From Enterobacter cloacae subsp. cloacae ATCC 13047 (lineage in GTDB: Bacteria; Pseudomonadota; Gammaproteobacteria; Enterobacterales; Enterobacteriaceae): a DNA stretch of 64,000 nt. Within the stretch, counting starts at the first letter, position 1; every line of letters starts with the position of its first letter. Positions 52,020-60,381 of the stretch are shown piece by piece. A program made the translations under genes and the position numbers. Where the stretch lies: contig NC_014121.1 in the NCBI RefSeq assembly GCF_000025565.1, positions 2,108,001-2,172,000 on the forward strand, given 5' to 3'. Under the pieces are notes generated by a model. The model made no database searches, had not been told where the DNA came from, and saw only the letters and a list, made by a program, of their open reading frames with translations.

Positions 52020-52613
52020 ATGGTTGTTAAGCGCTTAAGAAAAGAAGAACGCCGCGCACAGCTGCTGGAAGTCGCGCGCGGAATTGTGCGCCAGCAAGGC
52101 ACTGAGGCCCTTACGCTGGGTTTCCTGGCCGAGCGCGCCAACGTCACCAAACCCATTCCTTACGATCATTTTGGCGATCGTGAAGGGCTGCTGATGGCGC
52201 TCTATCAGGACTTCAGCGACAGGCAGCTCAAGAAATTTCGCGAGACGTTGAACAGAGACAATAAAACGCTGGCACAGACGATCCGTTTTTTCAGCGCCGC
52301 GTATATCGACTGCGCGATCTCTGCGGGCCCCGAAACGGGCCCCATAGCGGCGGCTCTGTCCGGCTCGCGGGCGCTGCAGATTTTCCGCGAGGCCTGCGTG
52401 GCCGACTGCGCAGACTGCCTGCAGATGGCGCTTGCCCCTTTTATTGTGCTGCAAGGGGTAACAGGTGAAGCGGCCCTGACGGCCATTATTGGGGCCGCGG
52501 ATGCGCTCAGTACGGCTGCCGGAAATGGGATCCTCGCGCGTAACGTTGCCGAAGAGATGCTCAGCGGCGCGATGACCGGCGTCCTCAATACCTATCTGGA
52601 CAGCACAAAATGA
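52020..52613 (+). CDS. TetR-family regulator (next to quinone-reductase-like gene)
   Basis: 197 residues with the N-terminal TetR helix-turn-helix (RKEERRAQLLEVARGIVRQQGTEALTLGFLAERANVTKPIPYDHFGDREGLLMALYQDF) and a variable ligand-binding C-terminal part with several cysteines (CAISAGPET; EACVADCADCLQM). GAGGAAAAG precedes the ATG. A palindrome sits just upstream of it and a near-identical one before the next gene, which argues for autoregulation and control of that flavoprotein. The cysteine cluster might sense electrophiles; that is speculation. Confidence 0.9.
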   Translation: MVVKRLRKEERRAQLLEVARGIVRQQGTEALTLGFLAERANVTKPIPYDHFGDREGLLMALYQDFSDRQLKKFRETLNRDNKTLAQTIRFFSAAYIDCAISAGPETGPIAAALSGSRALQIFREACVADCADCLQMALAPFIVLQGVTGEAALTAIIGAADALSTAAGNGILARNVAEEMLSGAMTGVLNTYLDSTK

Positions 52614-52637
52614 GTGCCCTGCCAGATTGACAGTTAA

Positions 52638-52652
52638 GTTACCAATAGTAAC
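52638..52652 (+). promoter_or_regulatory. palindrome upstream of the flavoprotein gene (likely operator)
   Basis: GTTAC-CAATA-GTAAC with perfect 5-bp arms, about 35 bp before the start codon. It shares TACC(A/T)(A/T)TAGTA with the palindrome before the TetR gene. Confidence 0.65.
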
Positions 52653-52687
52653 ATAGGGGCATCTTCACTCACCCTGTTGAGGTCTCT

Positions 52688-53284
52688 ATGTCTGCATCAA
52701 ACGTCATCAATACTGCCCTGATCGTGACGGCTCACCCGGTCGAAAATTCGTTATCCCAATCCCTCGCGCAGCGAATTGCCGGGAAGTTACAGGAACAGGG
52801 TACGCAGGTTGAAATAGCCGATCTGCATGCCGAAGGTTTTTCCCCGACCATGATTCGTCCCGACCTTGACCTCTACCACGGCGATGCCCGCGCGCTGCCG
52901 GACGAGGTGCTGCGCGAGCAGCAGCGTGTCGAGCGCGCGGATATGCTGGTATTTGTCTTCCCGATTTACTGGTGGTCCGTTCCCGCCCTTCTGAAAGGCT
53001 GGTTTGATCGGGTGCTGACCGTGAACTGGGCCTATAAAGTGGCTGAAGATGGTCGCATCGTGGGTAATTTACGTGATGTGCCCGTGCGCCTGGTCGCAAC
53101 GGCGGGCAGCGATCTGGCCGGGTTCGATAAGCACGGTTATTCCGGAGCTATTCAGACCCAGATTGTTGAAGGGGTGTTTGGCTTCTGTGGCCTTAAAAAC
53201 GTGACGCTCGATATCCTCTATCAGGCCGATTCAGCCACTCCTCAGCAGGTGGACGAATTCCTGCAAAGCCTCACTAAGATCTGA
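52688..53284 (+). CDS. flavodoxin-fold NAD(P)H:quinone oxidoreductase
   Basis: 198 residues of the flavodoxin-2/NQO1 family. The FMN-phosphate loop is TALIVTAHPVENSLSQSLA, and the flavin and dimer contact is MLVFVFPIYWWSVPALLKGWFDRVLTVNWAYKV. It should reduce quinones or nitro compounds with two electrons in the cytosol. It follows the TetR gene in the same direction with 74 bp between, each with a matching palindrome, so it is probably induced by the ligand of that regulator. Confidence 0.9.
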   Translation: MSASNVINTALIVTAHPVENSLSQSLAQRIAGKLQEQGTQVEIADLHAEGFSPTMIRPDLDLYHGDARALPDEVLREQQRVERADMLVFVFPIYWWSVPALLKGWFDRVLTVNWAYKVAEDGRIVGNLRDVPVRLVATAGSDLAGFDKHGYSGAIQTQIVEGVFGFCGLKNVTLDILYQADSATPQQVDEFLQSLTKI

Positions 53285-53335
53285 ATCGTACGGCGCAGCC
53301 ATTCCCGAGGTTTGGCTGCGCACGCAAAGCCGTAA

Positions 53336-53914
53336 TTAGCGCGGTATCAGCGCTTCAAGTCCCCTTCGCAACTGACTGACCACCTCTTTGGTATCCATGC
53401 CCATTTGCGCATGTATGATGGCACCGTCTATCAGCATTAAAATCTGCGTGTTAATAGCCTCATCGGCAATACCGCTGAGGGAGGCAATTTTTTCCCGGGT
53501 TTCAGATTTATGGTTGCGGCAAATGGCTTTTATTTCACTTTCATTGTCTTCTGATTTTGCTTCTGCGCTGGCATTAATAAACGCACAGCCATGAAACAAC
53601 GGGGAAATAAACCACCCGTTAAGCGTTGCTGCTAATGCGTCCGATGCAGCCCGCCCCTCTTCGAGATATTGTCGAAGCGTGGTTTCAAACCAGGTAATCC
53701 ACAGCTCGTGCCGATATTGCAGATAGGCAAGAATAAGCAAACTCTTACTCGGGAAATGGCGATAAAACGTTACTTTAGTCACTTTTGCCTGTTTGATAAG
53801 CGTATCAACGCCCGTTGCTCTGAACCCGGTGGAATAAAAGAGTTCGTGCGCGGTGAGCAATATTTTATCCCTGACGCTGACTTTTTGATCGTTATTCGTA
53901 GTGAGAGTATTCAC
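53336..53914 (-). CDS. TetR-family regulator (divergent from DUF1348 gene)
   Basis: 192 residues. The TetR helix-turn-helix reads SVRDKILLTAHELFYSTGFRATGVDTLIKQAKVTKVTFYRHFPSKSLLILAYLQYRHELW; the C-terminal half resembles the C_16-type TetR effector domain (HGCAFINASAEAKSEDNESEIKAICRNHKSETREKIASL). It is divergent from a DUF1348 gene, and the 103-bp gap holds a perfect 18-bp palindrome, the presumed shared operator. Confidence 0.9.
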   Translation of the reverse strand: MNTLTTNNDQKVSVRDKILLTAHELFYSTGFRATGVDTLIKQAKVTKVTFYRHFPSKSLLILAYLQYRHELWITWFETTLRQYLEEGRAASDALAATLNGWFISPLFHGCAFINASAEAKSEDNESEIKAICRNHKSETREKIASLSGIADEAINTQILMLIDGAIIHAQMGMDTKEVVSQLRRGLEALIPR

Positions 53915-53974
53915 GCTTATCTGGCCTCAAACAGTGTGTTGACAGACGGTAATTACAGGCATAGATTAACGCAA

Positions 53975-53992
53975 GTAGACAGACCTGTCTAC
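53975..53992. promoter_or_regulatory. perfect palindrome GTAGACAG-AC-CTGTCTAC (TetR operator)
   Basis: 8-bp perfect arms around 2 bp, in the gap between the divergent TetR and DUF1348 genes. The TAGACAG/CTGTCTA half-site pattern is common for TetR-family operators. The preceding TTGACAGACGG (from 53939) could be a -35 element for the DUF1348 promoter. Confidence 0.8.
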
Positions 53993-54017
53993 ATACTATC
54001 AACCCGAGGTAGCCGAG

Positions 54018-54485
54018 ATGAACACACGCCCCCCTTTACCGCCGTTTACCCGTGAAAGCGCCATTGAAAAAGTCAGGCTGGCAGAAGATGGCTGGAATAG
54101 CCGCGACCCGGCAAAAATCGCACTGGCCTATTCGCTGGACACGCAGTGGCGTAACCGTGCGGAGTTCGCCACGAACCGCGCGGAGGCGCAGGCGTTCCTT
54201 GAGCGGAAATGGAAGAAAGAGCTGGATTATCGCCTGATAAAAGAGCTTTGGGCATTTACCGACAACCGCATCGCCGTACGCTATGCCTATGAATGGCATG
54301 ATGATTCAGGGAACTGGTTCCGCTCTTACGGCAATGAAAACTGGGAGTTCGAGCCGGACGGCCTCATGAAGCGGCGTTTTGCCTGCATCAACGATATGCC
54401 CATCAAGGAATCTGAACGGCTCTTTCACTGGCCGCTGGGCAGACGCCCGGACGATCACCCGTCCCTGAGCGATCTGGGGTTATAG
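54018..54485 (+). CDS. DUF1348 NTF2-like protein
   Basis: 155 residues: [122 protein letters not shown]. This matches DUF1348, an NTF2-fold family of unknown reaction that is typically TetR-controlled. GAGGTAGCCGAG precedes the ATG. Transcription probably depends on the adjacent TetR via the palindrome at 53975-53992. Confidence 0.9.
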   Translation: MNTRPPLPPFTRESAIEKVRLAEDGWNSRDPAKIALAYSLDTQWRNRAEFATNRAEAQAFLERKWKKELDYRLIKELWAFTDNRIAVRYAYEWHDDSGNWFRSYGNENWEFEPDGLMKRRFACINDMPIKESERLFHWPLGRRPDDHPSLSDLGL

Positions 54486-54573
54486 GATTTTTCATCTCTC
54501 CGGGCTTGTGCAATAACTCCGGGCAAAGAGTGATACACTCTGGCTCACAGCACTGAAAAATACATGATTAAAA

Positions 54574-54601
54574 GAGTGACCAAATCATACGATGGTCACT
54601 C
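54574..54601. promoter_or_regulatory. perfect inverted repeat GAGTGACCA-N10-TGGTCACTC
   Basis: Two 9-bp perfect arms separated by 10 bp, about 37 bp upstream of a truncated TetR gene. The size and position fit a TetR-family operator that outlived its regulator. Confidence 0.7.
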
Positions 54602-54637
54602 ATTGTCAACTGATGCCCGTCGCGCTAAGCTGAAACA

Positions 54638-54808
54638 ATGACGAAAAATATGAACACCCCATCCACGCGTGGTCCCCTTGACCACTCTGTCCGCGAGCAA
54701 ATCGTCGAAGCGGCTTTTGAGCACTTCGGCCATTACGGCTATGAAAAAACCACCGTGGCAGAACTGGCTAAATCCATCGGTTTTTCAATAACGGGGAGAA
54801 TGCGTTAA
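54638..54808 (+). pseudogene. truncated TetR-family regulator
   Basis: Only 56 codons: MTKNMNTPSTRGPLDHSVRE, then a clear TetR helix-turn-helix start (QIVEAAFEHFGHYGYEKTTVAELAKSIGFS), after which it runs ITGRMR and stops. In intact family members GFS is followed by the second helix of the motif (typically K-x-Y-I-Y-x-F-F) and about 130 more residues. No remnant of the missing part is found before the omptin gene. It looks like a deletion or recombination breakpoint at about 54790. The gene it once controlled is not in the immediate surroundings. Confidence 0.75.
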
Positions 54809-54887
54809 GTTTATTACATCCGGGAGTGCATTTTTAATTACCGACAGCTATTTTGCACCGACTCAATGTTTATTCACCCCACCTTTC

Positions 54888-54906
54888 GCCGCCTCACTGA
54901 GGCGGC
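54888..54906. other. perfect GC-rich hairpin before the omptin gene
   Basis: GCCGCCTCA-C-TGAGGCGGC with AT-rich sequence around it and no clear T run on either strand. It may be the terminator of the gene lost with the truncated TetR. Confidence 0.45.
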
Positions 54907-55034
54907 CCAAAGTTAAATATCGTTCCCTAGGTCAAATAATAAAAAAATACCAAAACTGGCAGTTGATTCTTATTTGTATGACTTTTAAGATTTGTCTGCA
55001 AGGCATTGATTAAATTTGATTTAGGGAAATTAAA

Positions 55035-55973
55035 ATGACAAAAAATATTGTTGCCGGAATGATGATGGCCGCGTTTTCAGGGGCAGTATATGCAGGATCC
55101 GCACAAGCCATACCGGATTTTTCACCAGAAAGTTTATCGGTTTCAGCCTCTGCCGGGATGCTGAGCGGAAAATCCCATGAAATGGTTTACGACGAAGTCA
55201 CAGGAAGAAAAATCAGCCAGCTCGACTGGAAAATCAAAAATGTCGCCATTCTGAAAGGCGATATTTCCTGGGATGCTTATTCATTTTTGACACTGAACGC
55301 CCGCGGCTGGACGTCTCTGGCATCAGGCTCGGGTCATATGGATGACTACGACTGGATGAATGCAAAACAATCCTCCTGGACAGACCATTCATCCCATCCT
55401 GCGACCAACGTCAATTACGCCAATGAATACGATCTCAACGTTAAAGGCTGGATCTTCCAGGGCGATAACTATAAAGCTGGCGTAACCGCAGGTTATCAGG
55501 AAACGCGCTTCAGCTGGACGGCGACCGGTGGCTCTTATAATTATGATAACGGCACCAATACGGGCAACTTCCCGGCAGGTGAACGCGGTATTGGCTATAG
55601 CCAGCGCTTCTCCATGCCGTACATTGGCCTGGCGGGTCAGTACCGTTTCAATGATTTTGAATTCAATGCCCTGTTTAAATTCAGTGACTGGGTACGCGCG
55701 CACGACAACGACGAGCACTATATGCGCGATCTGACCTTCCGTGAGAAGACCTCTGATTCTCGCTATTACGGTGCGTCGGTTGACGCAGGTTATTACGTCA
55801 CGCCGAACGCCAAAGTGTTCGCAGAATTTACCTATAGCAGTTACGAAGAAGGTAAAGGCGGTACGCAGATTATTGATACCAATACTGGCGAATCGGGCTC
55901 TATTGGCGGAGATGCTGCCGGTATTTCAAACCGCAACTATACCATTACTGCGGGTCTGCAATACCGCTTCTGA
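55035..55973 (+). CDS. omptin-family outer-membrane protease
   Basis: This is an outer-membrane beta-barrel aspartyl/histidine protease of the OmpT/PgtE/Pla family that cleaves at dibasic sites in peptides and host proteins. The 312-residue precursor has a signal peptide ([20 protein letters not shown]). The catalytic residues are present: D104 and D106 in MDDYDWM, D226 and H228 in HDNDEHY. The barrel ends in the C-terminal phenylalanine of [14 protein letters not shown]. Sequences such as [25 protein letters not shown] look closest to PgtE-like members. AGGGAAATTAAA precedes the ATG. The upstream DNA is AT-rich and the neighbourhood (truncated TetR, repeats) looks acquired. Confidence 0.95.
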   Translation: MTKNIVAGMMMAAFSGAVYAGSAQAIPDFSPESLSVSASAGMLSGKSHEMVYDEVTGRKISQLDWKIKNVAILKGDISWDAYSFLTLNARGWTSLASGSGHMDDYDWMNAKQSSWTDHSSHPATNVNYANEYDLNVKGWIFQGDNYKAGVTAGYQETRFSWTATGGSYNYDNGTNTGNFPAGERGIGYSQRFSMPYIGLAGQYRFNDFEFNALFKFSDWVRAHDNDEHYMRDLTFREKTSDSRYYGASVDAGYYVTPNAKVFAEFTYSSYEEGKGGTQIIDTNTGESGSIGGDAAGISNRNYTITAGLQYRF

Positions 55974-56558
55974 TCCCGTTGTGGTTAATCAAGATCGGGT
56001 CCCTTACGGGCTGAGGGATCCCCATAAAATAATGCCTGCACGGAGGACCCCCTCTCCCTTGAGGGAGAGGGTTGGGGTGAGGGGGAACATATGGCTGTAG
56101 CGGTAATTCCGTTCACTTTATGTTCCTTGCTACTCTGTAACGGCATGACGTGTGAACGTGCCAGGGCGGCTCAATCGCCGCCGCCCTTCCGACCCGGGCT
56201 CCCGGCGGTAAATCGCCGCTTCGCGGTGCCTTCGGCTTATTCCTTCCGGCTTATCGGGGACGGGCGGATGTAACGTCCCTGTAAAGCCGCCCTCTCGGCG
56301 CATCCATGCGCCTCGCCCCGGCCTGCAGGAAACGCCTCAGCGATTTACAGCCGGACCAGGGCGTCGCTGTAAGTCATTCATTTTGCTGAAGCAAAATTCG
56401 TCGCTTCCGGTAAAAAATGACTGGGAATTCCTCAGCCTGACGGGCCCTTTTTGTGATGTTGAGTTAAACTCACATTGATTCTGACTATTTGTCGTTTTTC
56501 AAACGCGACGTCCCTGAAATATCATCCTTCAAAATTGATAAATGTTCAGGGAGCAAAA
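55974..56558. other. non-coding, highly structured stretch with dispersed repeat
   Basis: About 585 bp without a convincing gene. It begins with the CCCTCTCCC...GGGAGAGGGTTGGGGTGAGGG repeat (56050-56083), an inverted copy of the element at 34636-34668. From about 56150 to 56345 it is very GC-rich with several short palindromes (GGCGGCTCAATCGCCGCC; CGGCGGTAAATCGCCG). At 56372-56422 there is a nested inverted repeat: AGTCATT outside (56372-56378 with 56416-56422) and ATTTTGCT-GA-AGCAAAAT inside (56380-56397). The region could be a remnant of a mobile element or encode a structured RNA; I do not recognise it. Confidence 0.45.
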
Positions 56559-57029
56559 ATGACGCTTGACGTTATATTTCATTTAATGAAGCTGGTCTCA
56601 CTAGATGAATATTCATCCGGCGCCAATTTATCGGCACTGCTGGAATCGCTGTCAGCAGAAAAAGAGAACGATGTCACCCTTGCGGCCTTTGTGCATCGCC
56701 TTCACATTCTGTGTGCCGCTCACAACGACCCCATGCAAGCTGAAGCGTTGCTCGCCGCTAATCTGCCAAAAGAAGGTGAGCCCCTTCCCGTACTGGATTT
56801 TTCAGGATGGCCGCTGGTGCGTTACGCCCTTTCAGGTGAATTACAAACGCCCGAGTCCGAGGCATACTTTCAGAACGTCACGTCGGCTGCCACTATATTG
56901 CGTGCAGCGATAGTAGATTCAGAGCGCGCAAACAATACGCCTGCGATCGCTATTCTCGATAAACTTCTCAACCTGAACGGTGCATTGCCGGAAAGGTATA
57001 AAAAAATGGCAAATATTCCTTACGCCTGA
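56559..57029 (+). CDS. hypothetical protein
   Basis: 156 residues from MTLDVIFHLMKLVSLDEYSSGANLSALLESLSAEKENDVTLAAFVHRLHILCAAHNDPMQAEALLAANLPKEG. The start is fixed by AGGGAGCAAAAATG. The protein looks all-helical and soluble, with no signal or membrane segment. I do not recognise the family. It is followed by its own terminator, so it is a single-gene unit. It lies beside the structured repeat region and the omptin gene. Confidence 0.75.
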   Translation: MTLDVIFHLMKLVSLDEYSSGANLSALLESLSAEKENDVTLAAFVHRLHILCAAHNDPMQAEALLAANLPKEGEPLPVLDFSGWPLVRYALSGELQTPESEAYFQNVTSAATILRAAIVDSERANNTPAIAILDKLLNLNGALPERYKKMANIPYA

Positions 57030-57039
57030 AGTTTATAGA

Positions 57040-57070
57040 GCAGGATACGCCCGCGGCATATCCTGCTTTT
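57040..57070 (+). terminator. rho-independent terminator
   Basis: GCAGGATA with TATCCTGC, 11-base loop, followed by TTTT, just behind the hypothetical gene and at the tail of the convergent LysR gene. Confidence 0.8.
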
Positions 57071-57075
57071 GATAA

Positions 57076-57999
57076 CTACAGCCGATGCTCGTCGTATTCC
57101 AGACAGATGATATCAAGAGAAGGAATGACCGGGGCATGCAGGTTAAGCCAGTCCAGCAGACATTCAATACTCTTTTTCCTGAGTGAATTTTTCGGCCAGA
57201 CAATGTAATAACCGTCTCCGGTGGCGATGGCTTCTTTGAAAGGCAGCGCAAGCAGGCCGCTATTCAGCGCGTCAAGCGAAAGCAGCAGGTCGGCAATCGC
57301 GACGCCATGGCCGTTCATGGCGGCACTACTCCCCTGTTCAAGGGTGTCGAAAACCGCTCCGCGACTCATATCAAGCCCGGGGAATAACCCCGTCCTTCTC
57401 AGCCACCGCCGCCAGTCGCGTCTGTCCGGGGAAGGATGGATCAGATCGCACTGCGAAAGTTGCTCTCGGGCAGATTCCAGTAAAGCGGGGGTACAGACCG
57501 GAATAAGCCATTCACTGAAAAGCAATCGGCTCTCCGTTGACTCGCCAAAATGGCCGTTGCCCAGCAGGATCGCGCAATCATAGGGCTCTCGCGTGAAATC
57601 AACGGTATCGATGTCCATCCAGACGCTGGCTATTTCAACGTTGGGTTTTTCATGATGTTCACGAAACGATCGCAGGACGTTAAGCAACCATCTCATGGTG
57701 AGCGTACTGGGTGCCTTCAGCCGCAACAGGTGGTTTTCACTTCTGAAAGCCCGACAGGCCCACTCGATACTCCTGAACCCTTCGTGAAGCTGCCCGGCCA
57801 GAACACGCCCCGCCTCACTGATCTCCACTCTCGGCCCCTGCCGTTTGAACAGCTCACAGTCGAACCACATTTCAAGGGTGCGGACATGTCTGCTGACCGC
57901 GCCCGGCGTAATATTGAGCACTTCAGCGGCTTTACTGAAGGAGTTTACTCGCGCAGCGACTTCAAAGGCGCGCAGGGCATAGAGTGGTGGTAAGGACAT
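57076..57999 (-). CDS. LysR-family regulator, GcvA/AmpR-like
   Basis: 307 residues starting MSLPPLYALRAFEVAARVNSFSKAAEVLNITPGAVSRHVRTLEMWFDCELFKRQGPRVEISEAG, the helix-turn-helix and linker typical of the GcvA/AmpR branch. GGGAAA precedes this ATG; a start five codons earlier is possible. The effector domain carries RLKAPSTLTMRWLLNVLRSF, PYDCAILLGNG and SSAAMNGHGVAIADLLL. No obvious divergent target: the next gene upstream (DUF523) points the same way. Target genes are unknown. Confidence 0.88.
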   Translation of the reverse strand: MSLPPLYALRAFEVAARVNSFSKAAEVLNITPGAVSRHVRTLEMWFDCELFKRQGPRVEISEAGRVLAGQLHEGFRSIEWACRAFRSENHLLRLKAPSTLTMRWLLNVLRSFREHHEKPNVEIASVWMDIDTVDFTREPYDCAILLGNGHFGESTESRLLFSEWLIPVCTPALLESAREQLSQCDLIHPSPDRRDWRRWLRRTGLFPGLDMSRGAVFDTLEQGSSAAMNGHGVAIADLLLSLDALNSGLLALPFKEAIATGDGYYIVWPKNSLRKKSIECLLDWLNLHAPVIPSLDIICLEYDEHRL

Positions 58000-58069
58000 C
58001 GTTTCCCTTAACAAGGCGGCGGTTAAACCCGTAATATACCGGGCTTACGTTAAATGACGATCGGGTCGG

Positions 58070-58570
58070 TTAATTCACCCTTTCACTTTCTTCTATCCAG
58101 CGCATCAATTCCGGAAGCTGCGTTTCTGAGAATACCGCGATCCCATGTTCAGCGAGTAATGCTGCCGCGACACCCATCCCCGTGTTGCGCACGCCGCTAA
58201 AAGAACCTTCATAGATATGCTGGCTCCCGCAGGTTGGGCTGCCATCCGTGAGCAGCGCCGCGCGACAGCCATGCTCCTGTGCGGTACGTAGCGCCAGCCA
58301 GGCGGCAAGCTGATAGTGCTCGGTGACATCCTGGCCCGTATTCTCAATGATTCTGGCCTGCCCGCGCATGACATCCCGACCGTCGGCCGACAAAATCTCT
58401 GCTGGTGGTCGGGGCACCGGCAACCCGGCAGCCAGTTCAGGACAGTGGATCACTAACCGCTGCTCCGCTTGCCAGCGGGAGAGTTGCGCCATCGCCTTCG
58501 CTTTTTCGCTGCCGTTATAACGCACCCTGAACCCCATCAGGCACGCACTGACCAGAATTTTATTTATCAT
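58070..58570 (-). CDS. DUF523 protein
   Basis: 166 residues: MINKILVSACLMGFRVRYNGSEKA, LVIHCPELAAGLPVPRPPAEILSADGRDVM, AALLTDGSPTCGSQHIYEGSFSGVRNTGMGVAAALLAEHGIAVFSE. The conserved cysteines in SACL, CPE and SPTCG define DUF523, whose role is unassigned; they could bind a metal or an iron-sulphur cluster. AGGGAAG precedes the chosen start; the longer frame adds 32 His/Pro-rich codons that are not part of the family. Confidence 0.88.
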   Translation of the reverse strand: MINKILVSACLMGFRVRYNGSEKAKAMAQLSRWQAEQRLVIHCPELAAGLPVPRPPAEILSADGRDVMRGQARIIENTGQDVTEHYQLAAWLALRTAQEHGCRAALLTDGSPTCGSQHIYEGSFSGVRNTGMGVAAALLAEHGIAVFSETQLPELMRWIEESERVN

Positions 58571-58693
58571 CGCTTCCCTGTCGTGTAGATGATGAAAGTG
58601 AGGAAGTGTAACACGCTGCGGGTACTGGCGTGGATGGTGAGGGTTGGCTGTGTGCGCGACGTGCACGTACTTATCACATCAACGTCAATCAAT

Positions 58694-59443
58694 TCAGCCC
58701 CTGCTAACCAGATCTTCGCGCGTTGGGCCTTGAAAATAGATGTGGCTGATATGGCAACTGCGAGGTTGCATCAGTACAAAACGAATGGTTTCCCAGACCG
58801 AGCGCCCGTTCAGCAGACCGTCCCCCATTCTGGATTGATCATCAAAAGCTGGCTCTAATCCGGTATTTTCGAAATCGGGTGGATACAGACCAGTAACACG
58901 TATGTTTTCTTCAGACATTTGCCGCGACAGTTTCGTTATAAACCCGCTCAGCCCATGTTTACTGGCGAAAAAAGCGGGATGCGCAATTGAATCGGTGAAA
59001 TTCGGGATCCCACAGGTAGAGATAATCGAGATGATATCAGCGCTGGCTGAACGTCTTAATCCGGGCAGTAATGCCTGAGTCAAGAGAATCGAACCAGTCA
59101 GACCTGAACTGATGGTATTGATAATTTCTGTGTCTGGCTGATCGTCAAACCTTCCTGACAACCACTGAGCAGCATTGAGGATTAAAATGTCTACAGGCTT
59201 GTCTGACGTTAACAGCTGTGAAGAAAACTGAGAAATGGAATCAGGTTGGGTTAAATCACAGAGATACCCTTTTGCCATGCCGCCTTCAGCAGTGATGATG
59301 CTGCAGGTGTTTTGAATATCATCAGCGCGCCGCGCGCAAAAATCCACCTCGACGCCTTCTCGTGCCAACCACACGCACAACGCCTGTCCAAATCCCCCGC
59401 CGCCGCCAGTAATGACGGCTCTTTTACCTCTCAGCATCTTCAT
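58694..59443 (-). CDS. short-chain dehydrogenase/reductase
   Basis: 249 residues from MKMLRGKRAVITGGGGGFGQALCVWLAREGVEVDFCARR; GGAGAC lies before the ATG. The cofactor-binding TGGGGGFGQAL is a glycine-rich variant of TGxxxGxG. NAAQ replaces the usual NNAG-like NAG motif. The catalytic region is IISTCGIPNFTDSIAHPAFFASKHGLSGF, where a Phe stands in the usual Tyr place of Y-x3-K (FFASK), so activity as a classical SDR is doubtful or uses another residue. Gene expression looks monocistronic. Confidence 0.85.
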   Translation of the reverse strand: MKMLRGKRAVITGGGGGFGQALCVWLAREGVEVDFCARRADDIQNTCSIITAEGGMAKGYLCDLTQPDSISQFSSQLLTSDKPVDILILNAAQWLSGRFDDQPDTEIINTISSGLTGSILLTQALLPGLRRSASADIISIISTCGIPNFTDSIAHPAFFASKHGLSGFITKLSRQMSEENIRVTGLYPPDFENTGLEPAFDDQSRMGDGLLNGRSVWETIRFVLMQPRSCHISHIYFQGPTREDLVSRG

Positions 59444-59592
59444 GTCTCCGTTTGTAGTGATTATGTGTTGGTGGAGATATAGCATGGGGAGGCGGAGCGA
59501 CATCTTTCCGTTAGTGCCATTTACATGTAAGAAAGACAGGCAACATCGAATATTGTCTACTCAATATGTCGATGAAGCCTGAAGATGATCAT

Positions 59593-60381
59593 TCATAGCA
59601 TCGTGATGACATCATCTAACCAGCCAGGAAGATGTTCCCTGTACCAGTCGAGATATAAAGGAAAGTCTGCGTTTTGCCGCTCATTAAGTAGCACAATGAC
59701 TTCGGTGACAATCCATGCTTTGGCAATGGCAATTTCTCTCGCTAACGCATTACGGTCATGATGGAAAGAGAACTGGCAATAGCGTTCAGCAATATCAGTA
59801 AACATTAGCTTCGAACCCATCCCTTTTATCAGAGGGGCAAGATCGATCGCAGGACTCCCTTTTCCAAATCGTTCCCAGTCGAAAAGAACTAAATCACCGT
59901 TTTCTCTTCTTCCCCAATTGCCAGCATTGCTATCGCCAGAGATCAGGCTTGGGTAAGCGAACAAAACATCACTACATTCCTGAAATAGCCGAAATTGCTG
60001 CGTACTTTTATCTGGTAACGCTAAAAGCATGAGGGACTTTTCGAGCGCCAGTTCTGACCACGAGTGGCTGTGGTAAATCCATTCAGAATTTGCGGGGAAA
60101 CCATGCAAGCGTGCCAGCATAGCGATGGCGTCGTCACCAGCGACATCGTTCTGTTCAACTTTTTCAGGAATATATTCCAGTATTAACTTGCGTAAAGGGG
60201 CATCAGCGGAAAAGAGCATTGGGGTAACAATGCCAGCCTGATTAAGCTCCGTTGCAGCGTACTGATAAAAGCTGTACTCCACCTCTCCGACAGGACATTT
60301 TTCAATCACTTTATGCCCGCAGTCACTTACACTCAGCATCACTTTCGCGGTGCCCATTTTGGATAAATCCGTAGCAGACAT
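59593..60381 (-). CDS. APH-fold kinase-like protein
   Basis: 262 residues of the aminoglycoside-phosphotransferase/choline-kinase fold. The catalytic loop is LISGDSNAGNWG, where the usual HGDxxxxN has Ser in place of His but keeps the Asp and Asn; the metal-binding Asp follows in LVLFDWERFGKGSPAIDLAPL. The N-lobe has KLILEYIPEKVEQND. The substrate is unknown, and it should not be called a resistance gene from this alone. The base composition is lower in GC than the neighbours, hinting at acquisition. Confidence 0.82.
   Translation of the reverse strand: MSATDLSKMGTAKVMLSVSDCGHKVIEKCPVGEVEYSFYQYAATELNQAGIVTPMLFSADAPLRKLILEYIPEKVEQNDVAGDDAIAMLARLHGFPANSEWIYHSHSWSELALEKSLMLLALPDKSTQQFRLFQECSDVLFAYPSLISGDSNAGNWGRRENGDLVLFDWERFGKGSPAIDLAPLIKGMGSKLMFTDIAERYCQFSFHHDRNALAREIAIAKAWIVTEVIVLLNERQNADFPLYLDWYREHLPGWLDDVITML

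Noticed and set aside
56091..56273. 60-codon frame in the structured region (MAVAVIPFTLC...)
   Set aside because: No plausible ribosome site, low-complexity Arg/Pro-rich product, and it lies in hairpin-dense repeat DNA.
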